DNA from: RPQJ01 sp963731105
GTDB lineage: Bacteria > Pseudomonadota > Gammaproteobacteria > Steroidobacterales > Steroidobacteraceae
NCBI GenBank assembly: GCA_963731105.1
Contig: CAVSUM010000010.1
Location: 402,268-466,267, forward strand
Length of the DNA: 64,000 bases
Reading direction: 5' to 3'
Position numbers and translations under genes: made by a program. The notes beneath the pieces are model-generated. The model did no database searches and was not told where the DNA came from. It saw only the letters and a list, made by a program, of their open reading frames with translations. Below are positions 39,921 through 52,042 of the stretch, one piece after another; within the stretch, counting starts at the first letter, position 1; each line of letters begins with the position of its first letter.

Positions 39921-40457
39921 ATGGCCGAGAGAGCCACGATCGCGAGACCTTACGCCAAGGCGGCCTTTGCCGCCGCGCGTGAGCAGGGCCGACTGGCGGA
40001 GTGGTCCCGCTGGCTGGGCAATGCCCGCAGCGTGGTGCTCAGCGAGGAGTACCGCCTGCTCGAGAGCAGCCCGGGCGTGTCCACCGCGCAGCTCGAGGAA
40101 CTCATCGCCGGCATCTGCGGCGCGGACCTCGACGCGCAGGGGCGGGCGCTGCTGCGCCTGCTCACCGAGAACGGGCGGCTCGATTTCGTGCCCGAGGTTG
40201 CCGTGCAGTTCCAGGCGCTCGAGGCGGAGGCCCGCAACGTGGCCGACGTGGAAATCGTCTCCGCCGCGGTCCTCGGTGAAGCGCAGCGGGAGCGGCTCGC
40301 GGCCGCGCTGCGCGCCCGCCTGCGCCGCGACGTGCGGTTGCAGTGCACCGTCGATCCGTCGCTGATCGGCGGCGCGGTGGTGCGGTCGGGCGACCTGCTG
40401 ATCGACGGCTCGCTGAAGGGCAAGCTCGAGCGGCTCGCGACTGAACTGACTGGCTGA
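39921..40457 (+). CDS. atpH: F0F1 ATP synthase subunit delta
   Basis: The 178-residue delta subunit starts with RATIARPYAKAAFAAAREQG and ends with the conserved PSLIGGAVVRSGDLLIDGSL and GKLERLA. It links stalk b to the F1 head. The frame is intact and GGAG lies just upstream of the ATG. Confidence 0.96.
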   Translation: MAERATIARPYAKAAFAAAREQGRLAEWSRWLGNARSVVLSEEYRLLESSPGVSTAQLEELIAGICGADLDAQGRALLRLLTENGRLDFVPEVAVQFQALEAEARNVADVEIVSAAVLGEAQRERLAAALRARLRRDVRLQCTVDPSLIGGAVVRSGDLLIDGSLKGKLERLATELTG

Positions 40458-40513
40458 ACAGAATTCACCCGGCCCAGCCGCCCGCGCGGTCACGGCCTGC
40501 AGAGGAACGCGAA

Positions 40514-42055
<1,542 letters not shown>

Positions 42056-42073
42056 GCCCCGCCGGGAGCCAAC

Positions 42074-42967
42074 ATGGCCGGAACCAAGGAAATCCGCCTC
42101 AAGATCAAGAGCGTGCAGAACACGCGCAAGATCACCAAGGCGATGGAAATGGTCGCTGCATCGAAGATGAAGAAGGCGCAGGAACGCATGCGCCAGGGCC
42201 GACCCTACGCGCAGCGCATCCTGGCCATCGCCATGCACGCCGCGCAGGCCAATGCCGAGTACAAGCACCCTCTGCTCACGCGGCGCACCGAGGTCAAGCG
42301 CGTTGGCGCGGTGGTCATCACCACCGACAAGGGCCTGTGCGGCGGCCTCAACACCAACCTGCTGCGCGTGGTGCTGAACCAGCACAAGGACTGGCTGGCG
42401 AAGGGCATCGAGGTCGAGTACTGCACCATCGGCAACAAGGGCCTCGGCTTCGTCAACCGCATGGGCGGCAAGATCGTCTCGCAGGTCACCAATTACGGCG
42501 ACCGCCCGGCGCTCGAGCGACTGATCGGGCCCGTCAAGATGCTGGTGGACGGCTTCCTCGAAGGACGGCTCGACGAGGTGCACCTGTTCAGCAACCGCTT
42601 CGTGAACACCATGAAGCAGGAGCCGGTGCACGGCCAGATGATCCCGATTCCGCTCGAGTGGCTCACCCCGGATGGCACGCACCTCGACGATCCGAAGATC
42701 GGCCAGGGCACCTGGGACTACCTCTACGAGCCCGACGCCAAGACCGTGCTCGACGAGCTGCTGGTGCGCTACCTGGAGACCTTCGTTTTCCAGGCGGCCG
42801 CCGACAACATCGCCTCCGAGCAGTCGGCGCGCATGGTGGCGATGAAGTCCGCCTCGGACAACGCGCAGAGCATCATCGAGGAGCTGCAGCTCATCTACAA
42901 CAAGAGCCGCCAGGCTTCGATCACCAAGGAACTCTCGGAGATCGTCGGCGGCGCGGCGGCAGTGTAG
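42074..42967 (+). CDS. atpG: F0F1 ATP synthase subunit gamma
   Basis: Gamma is the rotary shaft. The protein begins MAGTKEIRLKIKSVQNTRKI and ends with the conserved YNKSRQASITKELSEIVGGA. At 297 residues it is slightly longer than the E. coli protein. The frame is intact. A C-rich repeat separates it from atpD. Confidence 0.97.
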   Translation: MAGTKEIRLKIKSVQNTRKITKAMEMVAASKMKKAQERMRQGRPYAQRILAIAMHAAQANAEYKHPLLTRRTEVKRVGAVVITTDKGLCGGLNTNLLRVVLNQHKDWLAKGIEVEYCTIGNKGLGFVNRMGGKIVSQVTNYGDRPALERLIGPVKMLVDGFLEGRLDEVHLFSNRFVNTMKQEPVHGQMIPIPLEWLTPDGTHLDDPKIGQGTWDYLYEPDAKTVLDELLVRYLETFVFQAAADNIASEQSARMVAMKSASDNAQSIIEELQLIYNKSRQASITKELSEIVGGAAAV

Positions 42968-42983
42968 CGAAGCGCAGTTCCGA

Positions 42984-43017
42984 CTATCCCCTATCCCCTA
43001 TCCCCTATCCCCTTTCC
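42984..43017. repeat. TATCCCC tandem repeat between atpG and atpD
   Basis: Four tandem copies of CTATCCC lie in the 66-base atpG-atpD gap, just upstream of the atpD ribosome-binding region. It is the same unit family as at 19.7 and 25.8 kb. On the opposite strand it is a G-run array with quadruplex potential inside a highly expressed operon. Confidence 0.8.
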
Positions 43018-43033
43018 AGAGTTGGTACCGACC

Positions 43034-44463
<1,430 letters not shown>

Positions 44464-44473
44464 GGAACCGTCA

Positions 44474-44895
44474 ATGGCCACCATCGGATTGACGTCGTCA
44501 GCGCCGAGGAGTCCATCTACTCCGGCGACGCGGAGTTCGTGGTGCTGCCCGGCATCATGGGCGAGCTCGGCATCTACCCGCGCCACGCTCCGCTGATCAC
44601 GCAGATCCACGCCGGCACGGTGCGCATCAAGGTGCCGGGCAAGGACGAGGAAGAGCTCGTGTACGTGCAGGGCGGCTTCCTCGAGGTGCAGCCGCACCAC
44701 ATCAACGTGCTCTCGGACACGGCCATCCGTGCCGCGGACCTCGACGAGGCGAAGGTGCTCGAGGCGAAGAAGGCGGCCGAGGAGGCCATCCGCGCCCGCA
44801 GCGAGAAGCAGGAAATCGCCACCGCCGAGGCGGAACTCGCCGCGATCAGCGCCCAGCTGCAGGCGATCCAGAAGCTGCGCAAGACCCGCCGCTGA
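44474..44895 (+). CDS. atpC: F0F1 ATP synthase subunit epsilon (frameshift near the start)
   Basis: Epsilon inhibits and couples F1. From the ATG at 44474 (MATI) a missing base near 44486 shifts the frame; correcting it gives IDVVSAEESIYSGDAEFVVL, then PGIMGELGIYPRHAPL. The C-terminal helical hairpin (KKAAEEAIRARSEKQE) is intact. The length of about 140 residues is normal. It is the last gene of the operon. Confidence 0.95.
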
Positions 44896-44900
44896 TCTAC

Positions 44901-44944
44901 CTCTCCCGCTTGCGGGAGAGGTCGGCCGTCAGGCCGGGTGAGGG
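44901..44944. repeat. CTCTCCC-hairpin repeat after atpC
   Basis: CTCTCCCGCTTGCGGGAGAG forms a perfect 8-bp stem, followed by a GGCCGTCAGGCC stem and GGGTGAGGG. The same layout is present before mnmE at 6370-6412, so it is a dispersed intergenic element. Confidence 0.8.
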
Positions 44945-44950
44945 AAAAAG

Positions 44951-44976
44951 AAGGGCCCGCCAATCGGCGGGCCCTT
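44951..44976. terminator. Bidirectional intrinsic terminator
   Basis: AAGGGCCCGCC and GGCGGGCCCTT form an 11-bp perfect stem with loop AATC. On the minus strand it is followed by CTTTTTCCC, a good U-tract for the leftward gene ending at 45006. On the plus strand it can end the atp operon transcript. Confidence 0.8.
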
Positions 44977-45005
44977 CGCTCTTCAGCATCCGCCGCAGCG
45001 ATTGC

Positions 45006-45457
45006 CTACTTCAGCATCAGCTGCTGGATCATCTCGCTGCCGAGGATGGTGCGCATCTTGCCCCGCGCGACTGTCGCGGCGTCGCGCTGGTCCATGCTGC
45101 CGACCATCTTCTCCTGGATAGCATCCATGCGGTCGTCGAGGCCGTCGAAGGCGGCCATGTTCTTGTAGGTCACGACCAGGTACATGTCCGGGTCATCCGG
45201 GCCGCGCGGCTGCGTGCTGTATACGGCGTAGCCGAGGATGTGCCCGGCCTTCTTGGCCTCCTCCATCATCGGCTTGTAGGTCGACGGCCAGGTACTTCAT
45301 GTAAGCATTGCCCTGCCCCGGCTCAGTGCGGACCGAGGTGACGACCGACACCGGACCGTCCGTGTAACGGACGATCTGCGGCGGTGGCGGTCCCGCCCAG
45401 CGTGACGATGGCAAGCAACCCGGCCAGTGCGCCGAGCGCACGACTCTTCAGCTTCAT
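45006..45457 (-). CDS. Secreted small protein of unknown function (two frameshifts)
   Basis: From an ATG at 45457 the protein has a signal peptide (MKLKSRALGALAGLLAIVTL, then an Ala-rich cleavage region). After correction of two shifts (near 45378 and 45287) it reads IVRYTDGPVSVVTSVRTEPG, NAYMKYLA and a C-terminal block DPDMYLVVTYKNMAAFDGLD. The alternating strands and helix suggest a dimeric alpha-beta barrel like NIPSNAP/EthD proteins, but this is only a resemblance. It is about 150 residues and convergent with the atp operon. Confidence 0.65.
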
Positions 45458-45640
45458 TTTGCTACCCCTCTGCGTGATGCGCGAACTGGTCCGCGCTTGT
45501 TGTTGCGGGAATTCATTTCCCCGTGGACGGCCACTCTACGCCCGCCAGGAGCGGCGTTCATCCCGCAGTGCGGCAGGCATCCCGGTCCGCGCCGCCCGGT
45601 TGGGTAGAATGCCCGGCAGACCCAGCAAGCGGATGCCCCT

Positions 45641-47004
45641 ATGCCCCTGTCCGTCGTGATCCTGGCCGCCGGCCAGGGCAAGCGCATGAAGTCCGACCTG
45701 CCGAAGGTGCTGCAGCCCCTCGCGGGCCGGCCACTGCTCGGCCACGTGCTGGACACCGCTGCCGGCCTCGAAGCCGCCGCCACCTGTGTCGTCTACGGAC
45801 ACGGCGGCGAGCAGGTGCTGAAGTCCTTCGAGGGACGCGACGTGCGCTGGGCGTTGCAGGCCGAGCAGCATGGCACCGGGCACGCCGTGATGCAGGCGAT
45901 GCCCCACGTTCCCGACGACCACCTGGTGCTGATCCTGTACGGCGACGTGCCGCTGGTGCAGCTCGACACCCTCGCGCGCCTGGTGGCGGCGGCGGGCGCG
46001 GACGCGGTGAGCCTGCTGTCGGTGATGCTGCCCGATCCGACCGGCTACGGCCGCATCGTCCGCGATGGTGCCGGCAACGTGGTGCGCATCGTCGAGCACA
46101 AGGACGCGAACGCCAAGGAGCGCGCGATCCACGAGTCCAACACCGGGCTGATGTGCGTGCCGGCGGGTCGCCTGAAGAGGCTGGCTCGCGGCGCTCAGGA
46201 ACGACAATGCGCAGGGCGAGTACTACCTCACCGACATCATCGTCATGGCAGTGCGCAGCGGCTGCCAGGTGCACGCCGTGGTGGCGCCGACCGTGACCGA
46301 GGTGCTCGGCGTCAACGACAAGGTGCAGCTCGCCGAGCTGGAAGCCGCCTACCGCCGCCAGCGCGCCACGGCGCTGATGACTCGAGGGTGCCACGATCGT
46401 CGATCCGGCGCGCTTCGATGCGCGCGGGCCGGTGAGCGTCGGCCGCGACGTGCACATCGACGTCAACGTGGTGCTCGAGGGCACGGTGAAGCTCGGCCAC
46501 CGCGTGCACATCGGCCCGAACGTCGTGATCCGCGACTGCGAGATCGGCGACGACGTCGTGATCCATGCTATGTGCGTGCTCGACCGCGCCGTGGTCGGCG
46601 CGCGCTCGATCGTCGGCCCGTTCGCGCGGTTGCGGCCGGACGCGAAGCTGCACGAGGACGTGCACGTCGGCAATTTCGTCGAGGTGAAGAAGGCCGAGCT
46701 GATGCGTGGCGCCAAGGCCAACCACCTCACCTACCTGGGCGATGCGACGATCGGCGAGAAGGTGAACGTCGGCGCCGGCACCATCACCTGCAACTACGAC
46801 GGCGTGAACAAATGGCGCACCGAGATCGGCGCGGGCGCGTTCATCGGCTCCGGCACCATGCTGGTGGCGCCGGTGAAGGTCGGCGCGGGCGCCACGATCG
46901 GCGCGGGCTCGACGATCACCAGGGACACGCCGGACGACAAGCTGACGCTCGAGCGCAGCAAGCAGGTCACGATCGACAGCTGGAAGCGGCCGGAGAAAAA
47001 GTAG
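45641..47004 (+). CDS. glmU: Bifunctional UDP-GlcNAc pyrophosphorylase / GlcN-1-P acetyltransferase (two frameshifts)
   Basis: GlmU makes UDP-GlcNAc. The N-terminal uridylyltransferase has LAAGQGKRMKSDLPKVLQPL and EQHGTGHAV. The C-terminal left-handed beta helix has GATIGEKV-type hexapeptide repeats with NFVEVKKAEL and GAGTITCNYDGVNK. Extra bases near 46190 (GGCTCGCGGCG) and 46383 (ATGACTCGAGGG) break the frame. The corrected protein is about 453 residues, the normal size. It feeds from the GlmS pathway encoded nearby at 52 kb. Confidence 0.95.
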
Positions 47005-47037
47005 CAGAATCCGCCGTCGACGATCAGGAGGAACGTC

Positions 47038-49077
47038 ATGCGCCAGCAAGTCCTGGCGGCACTCGCCGCCTTTCCGTTCGCCGCGGCCGCGGCACCCGCG
47101 GACACCCCGCTGGCGACAGCAACTGCCGCCGCGCAACTGCCGCTGGAGCACTTCACGCGCCACGACGAGTTCGGCGACGCGAAGATCTCGCCGGACGGCG
47201 AGTACCTCGCGATGACGGCCGGCAAGTACGGACGCTCGGCCATCGCCTTCGTCCGGCGCAGCGACCGCAAGGTGGTGGGCGGGGCGCGGGCCCCGGAGGG
47301 CCAGGAGATCGACGAATGCCACTGGGTCGCGCCGGCGCAGGGTCATCTGCATGATCGCGACGCGCACGCCGGGCATGGCGGCGCCGAGTGCGCACCGGCG
47401 AGATCATCGCGCTCAACGTCGACGGCAGCGAGCACAAGCAGATCTACGGCTACTCGATGGCGGAGCCAATGCCGGCACGATCATCCGCGGCCCCGAGGCG
47501 AGCTACGCCACCTCGATGCTCGTGAGCACGCTGCCGAAGGATGCGCGCAACGTACTCATCACCGAGCAGCCGTGGCGCGAGTCCGGCGCCACCGGCGCAC
47601 CTGGAGCTACGACCCGGACGCACAGCCGCGCATCACGCTGCTCGACACGTACAGCGGCAGCAAGAAGTCGCTGGGCACCGCGCCGCTGTCCAGCGCACGG
47701 TGCTGGTTGATCGCGACGAGCAGGCGCGCTTCGCGGTCGGCTGGAACGAGCAGGGCCGGCTGGCGGTGAGCTGGCGCCCGGAAGCGGAGGCGCCGTGGCG
47801 CGAATTCGAGCTGGCCGGCTTCGAGCGGGAGAGCGTCACGCCATTGCGGTTCGCGGCGGACAATCGATCCGTGTACTTCACCGGGGTTCGCGAGGGCCAG
47901 AGCCAGGTTGCCCTGCACCGCATCACTCTCGACACCGGGCAGGTCGAGACGCTGTCGACAGGCACGGCGGATGTCGTCGGCATCGTCACCGACCTGCGCG
48001 ACGAGGAGGTGGTCGGCTACGCCACCTATGTCGAACGCCTGAGCCGCACCTGGCTGCCCGGCGACCAGCCGGTGGCACGCTTCTACGAATCGCTGCAGCG
48101 TGCATTTCCGGGGCAGACCGTCCGCGTCACCAGTCGCACGGACAGACGGACGCCTGGCGCTGTTGCACGTCTCGTCGGACATCAATCCGGGCGAGTACTA
48201 CCTGATGGACACGGAGGCCATGAAGGCCGACTTCCTGCAGGCCAGCCGCAAGTGGATCGACCCGCGCGCCATGCGACCCAAGGAGCCGTTCAGCCTGCGC
48301 GCCCGCGACGGCCTCGACCTGCACGGCTACCTGACGCGTCCCGCGGGCGGCGGTCCGTACCCAATGGTGGTGCTGCCGCATGGCGGTCCGCACGGCATCC
48401 GCGACTGGTGGGATTTCGACAGCGAAGTGCAACTGCTCGCGAACCGCGGCTATGCGGTGCTGCAGGTGAACTTCCGCGGCAGCGGCGGCTACGGCCTGGG
48501 CTTCGAGAAAGCCGGCTACCGTGAATGGGGCGGACGGATGCAGGACGACCTCACCGATGCCACGCGCTGGGCAATCGCGCAGGGCATCGCGAGCGCGGAT
48601 CGAATCTGCATTTATGGCGCGAGCTACGGCGGTTATGCCGCCCTCATGGGCGCGGCACGCGAGCCCGACCTGTATCGCTGCGCCATCGGTCTGGCGGGCG
48701 TCTACGATCTCGAACTGCTGCGCAGCAGTGGCGACATCCCCGGCTCACGCTTCGGCAAGGCGTATCTGGACAAGGTGCTCGGCGACGACGCTGCGACGCT
48801 CAGGGCCCGTTCGCCGACGCACCTGGCGGCGGCCATCCGTGCACCGGTGATGCTGATCCACGGCAAGGTCGATACGCGCGCCGACTATGCGCACGCCAGG
48901 GCGATGAAGGGCGCACTCGAGCAGCAGGACAAGCCGTTCGAGTGGGTGGCGCTCGGCGGCGAAGGGCACGGCATCTACGACGAGTCGACCCGGGCGGAGG
49001 TGTACGAGCGGATCCTCGCCTTCCTCGCGAAGCATCTGGGCCCGGCGGAGGGCTCGCAGCCACCGTCGGAGCAGTAG
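47038..49077 (+). CDS. S9 family (prolyl oligopeptidase-like) serine peptidase, at least four frameshifts
   Basis: A signal peptide (LAALAAFPFAAAAA) precedes a beta-propeller region (DAKISPDGEYLAMTAGKYGR) and a C-terminal alpha/beta hydrolase. The nucleophile is Ser in YGASYGGYAALMG, with Asp in GKVDTRADY and His in GEGHGIYDE completing the triad. Shifts fall at about 47345, 47600, 47697 and 48145, mostly in the propeller. The hydrolase half from 48150 on is intact. The corrected length is about 675 residues. It is probably a secreted acylaminoacyl- or dipeptidyl-peptidase. Confidence 0.85.
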
Positions 49078-49163
49078 AGTCATCCGGCTGGACCCCGCTG
49101 TCGCGGCGGCGTAACTTGCAGCGCGACAAGGTGCGAAATGGTTTCGCCCTGGGGGAGTCGAAC

Positions 49164-49619
49164 ATGGTCAGCAGGATCAGGCAGCTCGCGAAAGATTCGG
49201 CGCAGGGCATCCGGGCATTGCGGGAGCCGGTGCGGGTGGTCACGCACTCCGGTGTGAAGCTGACGAGCGTGTCGCACGAGGCGCTGCTCGGGCTGCTCGC
49301 ACTTCAGCTCGACGTCGTGACCTCGGCATTGTCGGACGCCGCCGCGCAGCTCGATCGCGTCGCACAGGCGGACAACGTCAAGGACCTGGTGACTGGTCAG
49401 GCCGACGAGCTGCGCGCGATCCGTGAGCGGGTCGTGAAGGACGTGAACCGCGCCGTTTCCATCGCCAAGGACACCGGCCGCAGCGTGCGCGAGGTGGCGG
49501 CCGAGACCGTCACCAAGGTCAGGCGGCCCGCCGTTGCGCCGAAGGCGAAGCGGGCCGTGCGTAAAGCCAAGCCGAAGACCAAGGCACGCGCGAAGAAGAC
49601 GGTGCGACGCGCGAAATAA
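49164..49619 (+). CDS. Phasin-like protein with histone H1-like basic tail
   Basis: The 151-residue protein begins MVSRIRQLAKDSAQGIR. An amphipathic helical domain (VKDLVTGQADELRAIRERVV) resembles phasins, the coat proteins of storage granules. The last 40 residues are Lys/Ala/Arg/Pro-rich (KAKPKTKARAKKTVRRAK), like the nucleoid-binding tails of PhaF and PhaM. A granule or DNA role is inferred; no polyhydroxyalkanoate synthase is in view. A GGGGGAG site precedes the ATG. Confidence 0.6.
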   Translation: MVSRIRQLAKDSAQGIRALREPVRVVTHSGVKLTSVSHEALLGLLALQLDVVTSALSDAAAQLDRVAQADNVKDLVTGQADELRAIRERVVKDVNRAVSIAKDTGRSVREVAAETVTKVRRPAVAPKAKRAVRKAKPKTKARAKKTVRRAK

Positions 49620-49622
49620 AAT

Positions 49623-49681
49623 GGAGGGGACGCTCTCTTGAGTGTCCCTGCCGAGGGGACACTCAAGAGAGCGTCCCCTCC
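49623..49681. repeat. Perfect 26-bp inverted repeat between convergent genes
   Basis: The left arm (49623-49648) starts GGAGGGGACGCTCTCTTGAG. It pairs exactly with the right arm (49656-49681), ending AGAGCGTCCCCTCC, across a 7-base loop. It sits 3 bases after the phasin-like gene stop and 3 bases before the stop of the opposing S9 peptidase gene. It is a GGGGAC-family member with a different core from the other copies. Confidence 0.9.
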
Positions 49682-49684
49682 GGT

Positions 49685-51797
49685 CTACAGGTACTTCGCC
49701 AGCCAGCCGTGCACTTCCTGGTAGAAGTAGCGGCTGTTCTCGCCCTTCAGCACCCAGTGGTTCTCGTCGGGGAACACCACCAGCCGGCTCGGCACGTCCT
49801 GCCGCTGCAGCACCGTCCAGAACTCGAGCCCGTTGTTGAGCGGCACGCGGAAGTCCTTCTCGCCGTAGGTGAGCAGGATCGGCGTCTTGAGCTTCGCCGA
49901 GCGGTAGAACGGGCTCTGCTCACGCCACAGCGGGATCGACTCCCACGCCGGGCCCGCCGATGTTGCGCTCGCGGCTGTACGCCACGTCGCTGGTGGTCCA
50001 CTGGCTGCGCAGGTCGTAGAGACCCGCATGGCTCACCAGCGCTCGATAGCGTTCGGTCGAGACCGCGAGCCAGTTCGCGAGGTGGCCGCCGTAGCTCGCA
50101 CCACCCGCCGCCTGGCGTGACCCGTCGATGAACGGATAGCGCTTGATGGCCTCGTCGGCCGCCTCGTTGACCTCGTTCGCCGGCCCCTCGAGCGGATCGC
50201 CCTGGATGCTGCGCGCGAACGCCTCGCCGAAGCCGGTCGAGCCGCTGTAGTTGGTGAGCAGCACCACGTAGCCCGGCTGCGCGAGCAGGTGGTAGTTCCA
50301 GCGCACGATGAAGTCGTCCTTCCACATGCTGTGCGGCCCGCCGTGGATCACCACGAACAGCGGGTACTTGCGCTGCGGGTCGAAGCCGGGCGGCTTCACG
50401 AGCAGGCTGTGGATGCGCTTGCCGCGGCTCGACGTGAACCAGAACTCCTCCGCCGGCAGCCAGTCGATCCCCTCGGCACGCTCGGTGTTGAAGGTGGTGA
50501 TCGTCCGCCACTGGCCGGTACGCAGGTCCACGCGACCGAGTTCGTGCGGCCGCACTGCGCTCGACCAGACCGCCGCCACCACCGGCGCCTTGCCCGCGCC
50601 ACCGACGGCGATCCGCGAGTACGTTCCCGCCTCGAGCTTGCCCACTTCGCGTGGCTTGCCGCCCGCGACCGGCACCTCGAACAGCTGGTCGTGGCCGGCG
50701 CGCTCGGCGAGGAAGAACACGCGACGGTTGTCAGGCGCCGGCACGTACTGGCCCACGGCTTCGTCGAAATCGCGGGTGACCGCCTGGCTGTCGCCGAGCG
50801 ACGGCCACGACCAGCGCACGAGACGATCCGCCGTGTACACCCAGCGATCGGTCGCCGGCTGCTGCTTGGCGAGCAGCGCCTTGCCGTCGGGCGTGAACTC
50901 CGGCGTCGAGTAGTCGCCCTCGTCGCCGGTCAGGCGCCGCGGCTCACCGCCCGCGAGCCGCACGTGCCACAGCGACGAAATCACCTCCGCCCGCGCGGCC
51001 TCGTGGCGGTTGGTGGTCGCTGCGAACACCACGCCCGCTCCGTCCGGCGTCCACGTCGCCTCGAGCGTGTCGCCCTCGTTGCCGAGCCGCCCGCCGAAGC
51101 CGCGCTCGTTGCGCAACGCCGAGCCGGCGAGCAGGTCGCGTGCCGGCGTCGAGCCGTCCACCGGCTGCACCATCAGCGAGGGACGCAGCTCGTCGAGCCA
51201 GCGGTCCCAGTGGCGGATCGGGAAGCTGTCGTAGGCACGCGCGCTGAACTTGCGTGCCTTGCGCTCGGCGGCGGCCTTGCGGTTGTCGTCCTGAGTGGTG
51301 GCGCCGGGATAGGTCGAGCCGACGAACAGGATCGAGCGGCCATCCGGGCTGAAGCGCGGCGCGCGCGCACCGCCCGGCCACTGGGTGACGCGCCGAGCCT
51401 CACCGCCGCCGAGGTCGAGCACGTAGACCTGTGCCGCATCGTCGTCGTCGCGTTTCGCCGTGAAGGCGATCCGCTGCGAGTCCGGGCTGAACACCGGGTC
51501 GCTTTCCGAGGCGCGCCCCGAGGTCAGCCGCCGCGACGGGACGGCGCCGTCGCTGGCCACCAGCCACAGGTCGCCACGCCGCTGCTCGTCTTCGTAGGCC
51601 GGCTCGGTCACCGCCATCACGAACCAGCGGCCGTCGGGGCTCGCCGCGAGCCCGCCCATGCGCTTCATCAGCCACACGTCCTCGTGGGTGATCGGGCGGG
51701 GCGGCGCGGCGTCGGCCACGGTGGCGAGCCCGGCGCAGACCGCCAGCAGCATGCACAGCAACGGGACGGCACGGAGGCGAAGGGCCAGGGTCTGCAT
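49685..51797 (-). CDS. S9 family serine peptidase, second copy (frameshifted)
   Basis: From the ATG at 51797 a signal peptide (LCMLLAVCAGLATVADA) leads into a propeller with SPDG-type repeats (FSPDSQRIAFTAKRDDDDAA). A hydrolase domain follows with Ser in GGASYGGHLANWL, Asp in YGEKDFRVP and His in DENHWVL. A single extra C near 49955 (GGGCCC run) splits the last 90 residues off; correction gives NIGGPAWESIPLWREQSPF. The corrected length is about 703 residues. It is divergent from glmS. Confidence 0.9.
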
Positions 51798-51987
51798 CGG
51801 ATGAGGCACTCGCTCTGCAATGACGATGAAACTCGGGCCCACTTTCGCAGGCCCGGGCGGCGCAGTTTACCGGCCCGGCATTCTGTGAAGTGCGCCGGCG
51901 CCGGCCAGGGGGCAGGGCGTACTACAATCCCCGTTGTCCCGGCCCTGCCTGGCAGCAGGCGGCCGGCCCCGGCGCAACGCTAGGTGT

Positions 51988-52015
51988 TTGATCCGATTAG
52001 GATTTCTGCTAGTCT
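51988..52015 (+). promoter_or_regulatory. Possible glmS promoter
   Basis: TTGATC (51988-51993) and TAGTCT (52010-52015) with a 16-base spacer lie 27 bases before the glmS ATG. The match is moderate. No glmS ribozyme-like structure is recognised in the short leader, as expected for a gram-negative. Confidence 0.4.
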
Positions 52016-52042
52016 CGCCGCCCCTGCAACAAGGAATGCCGC

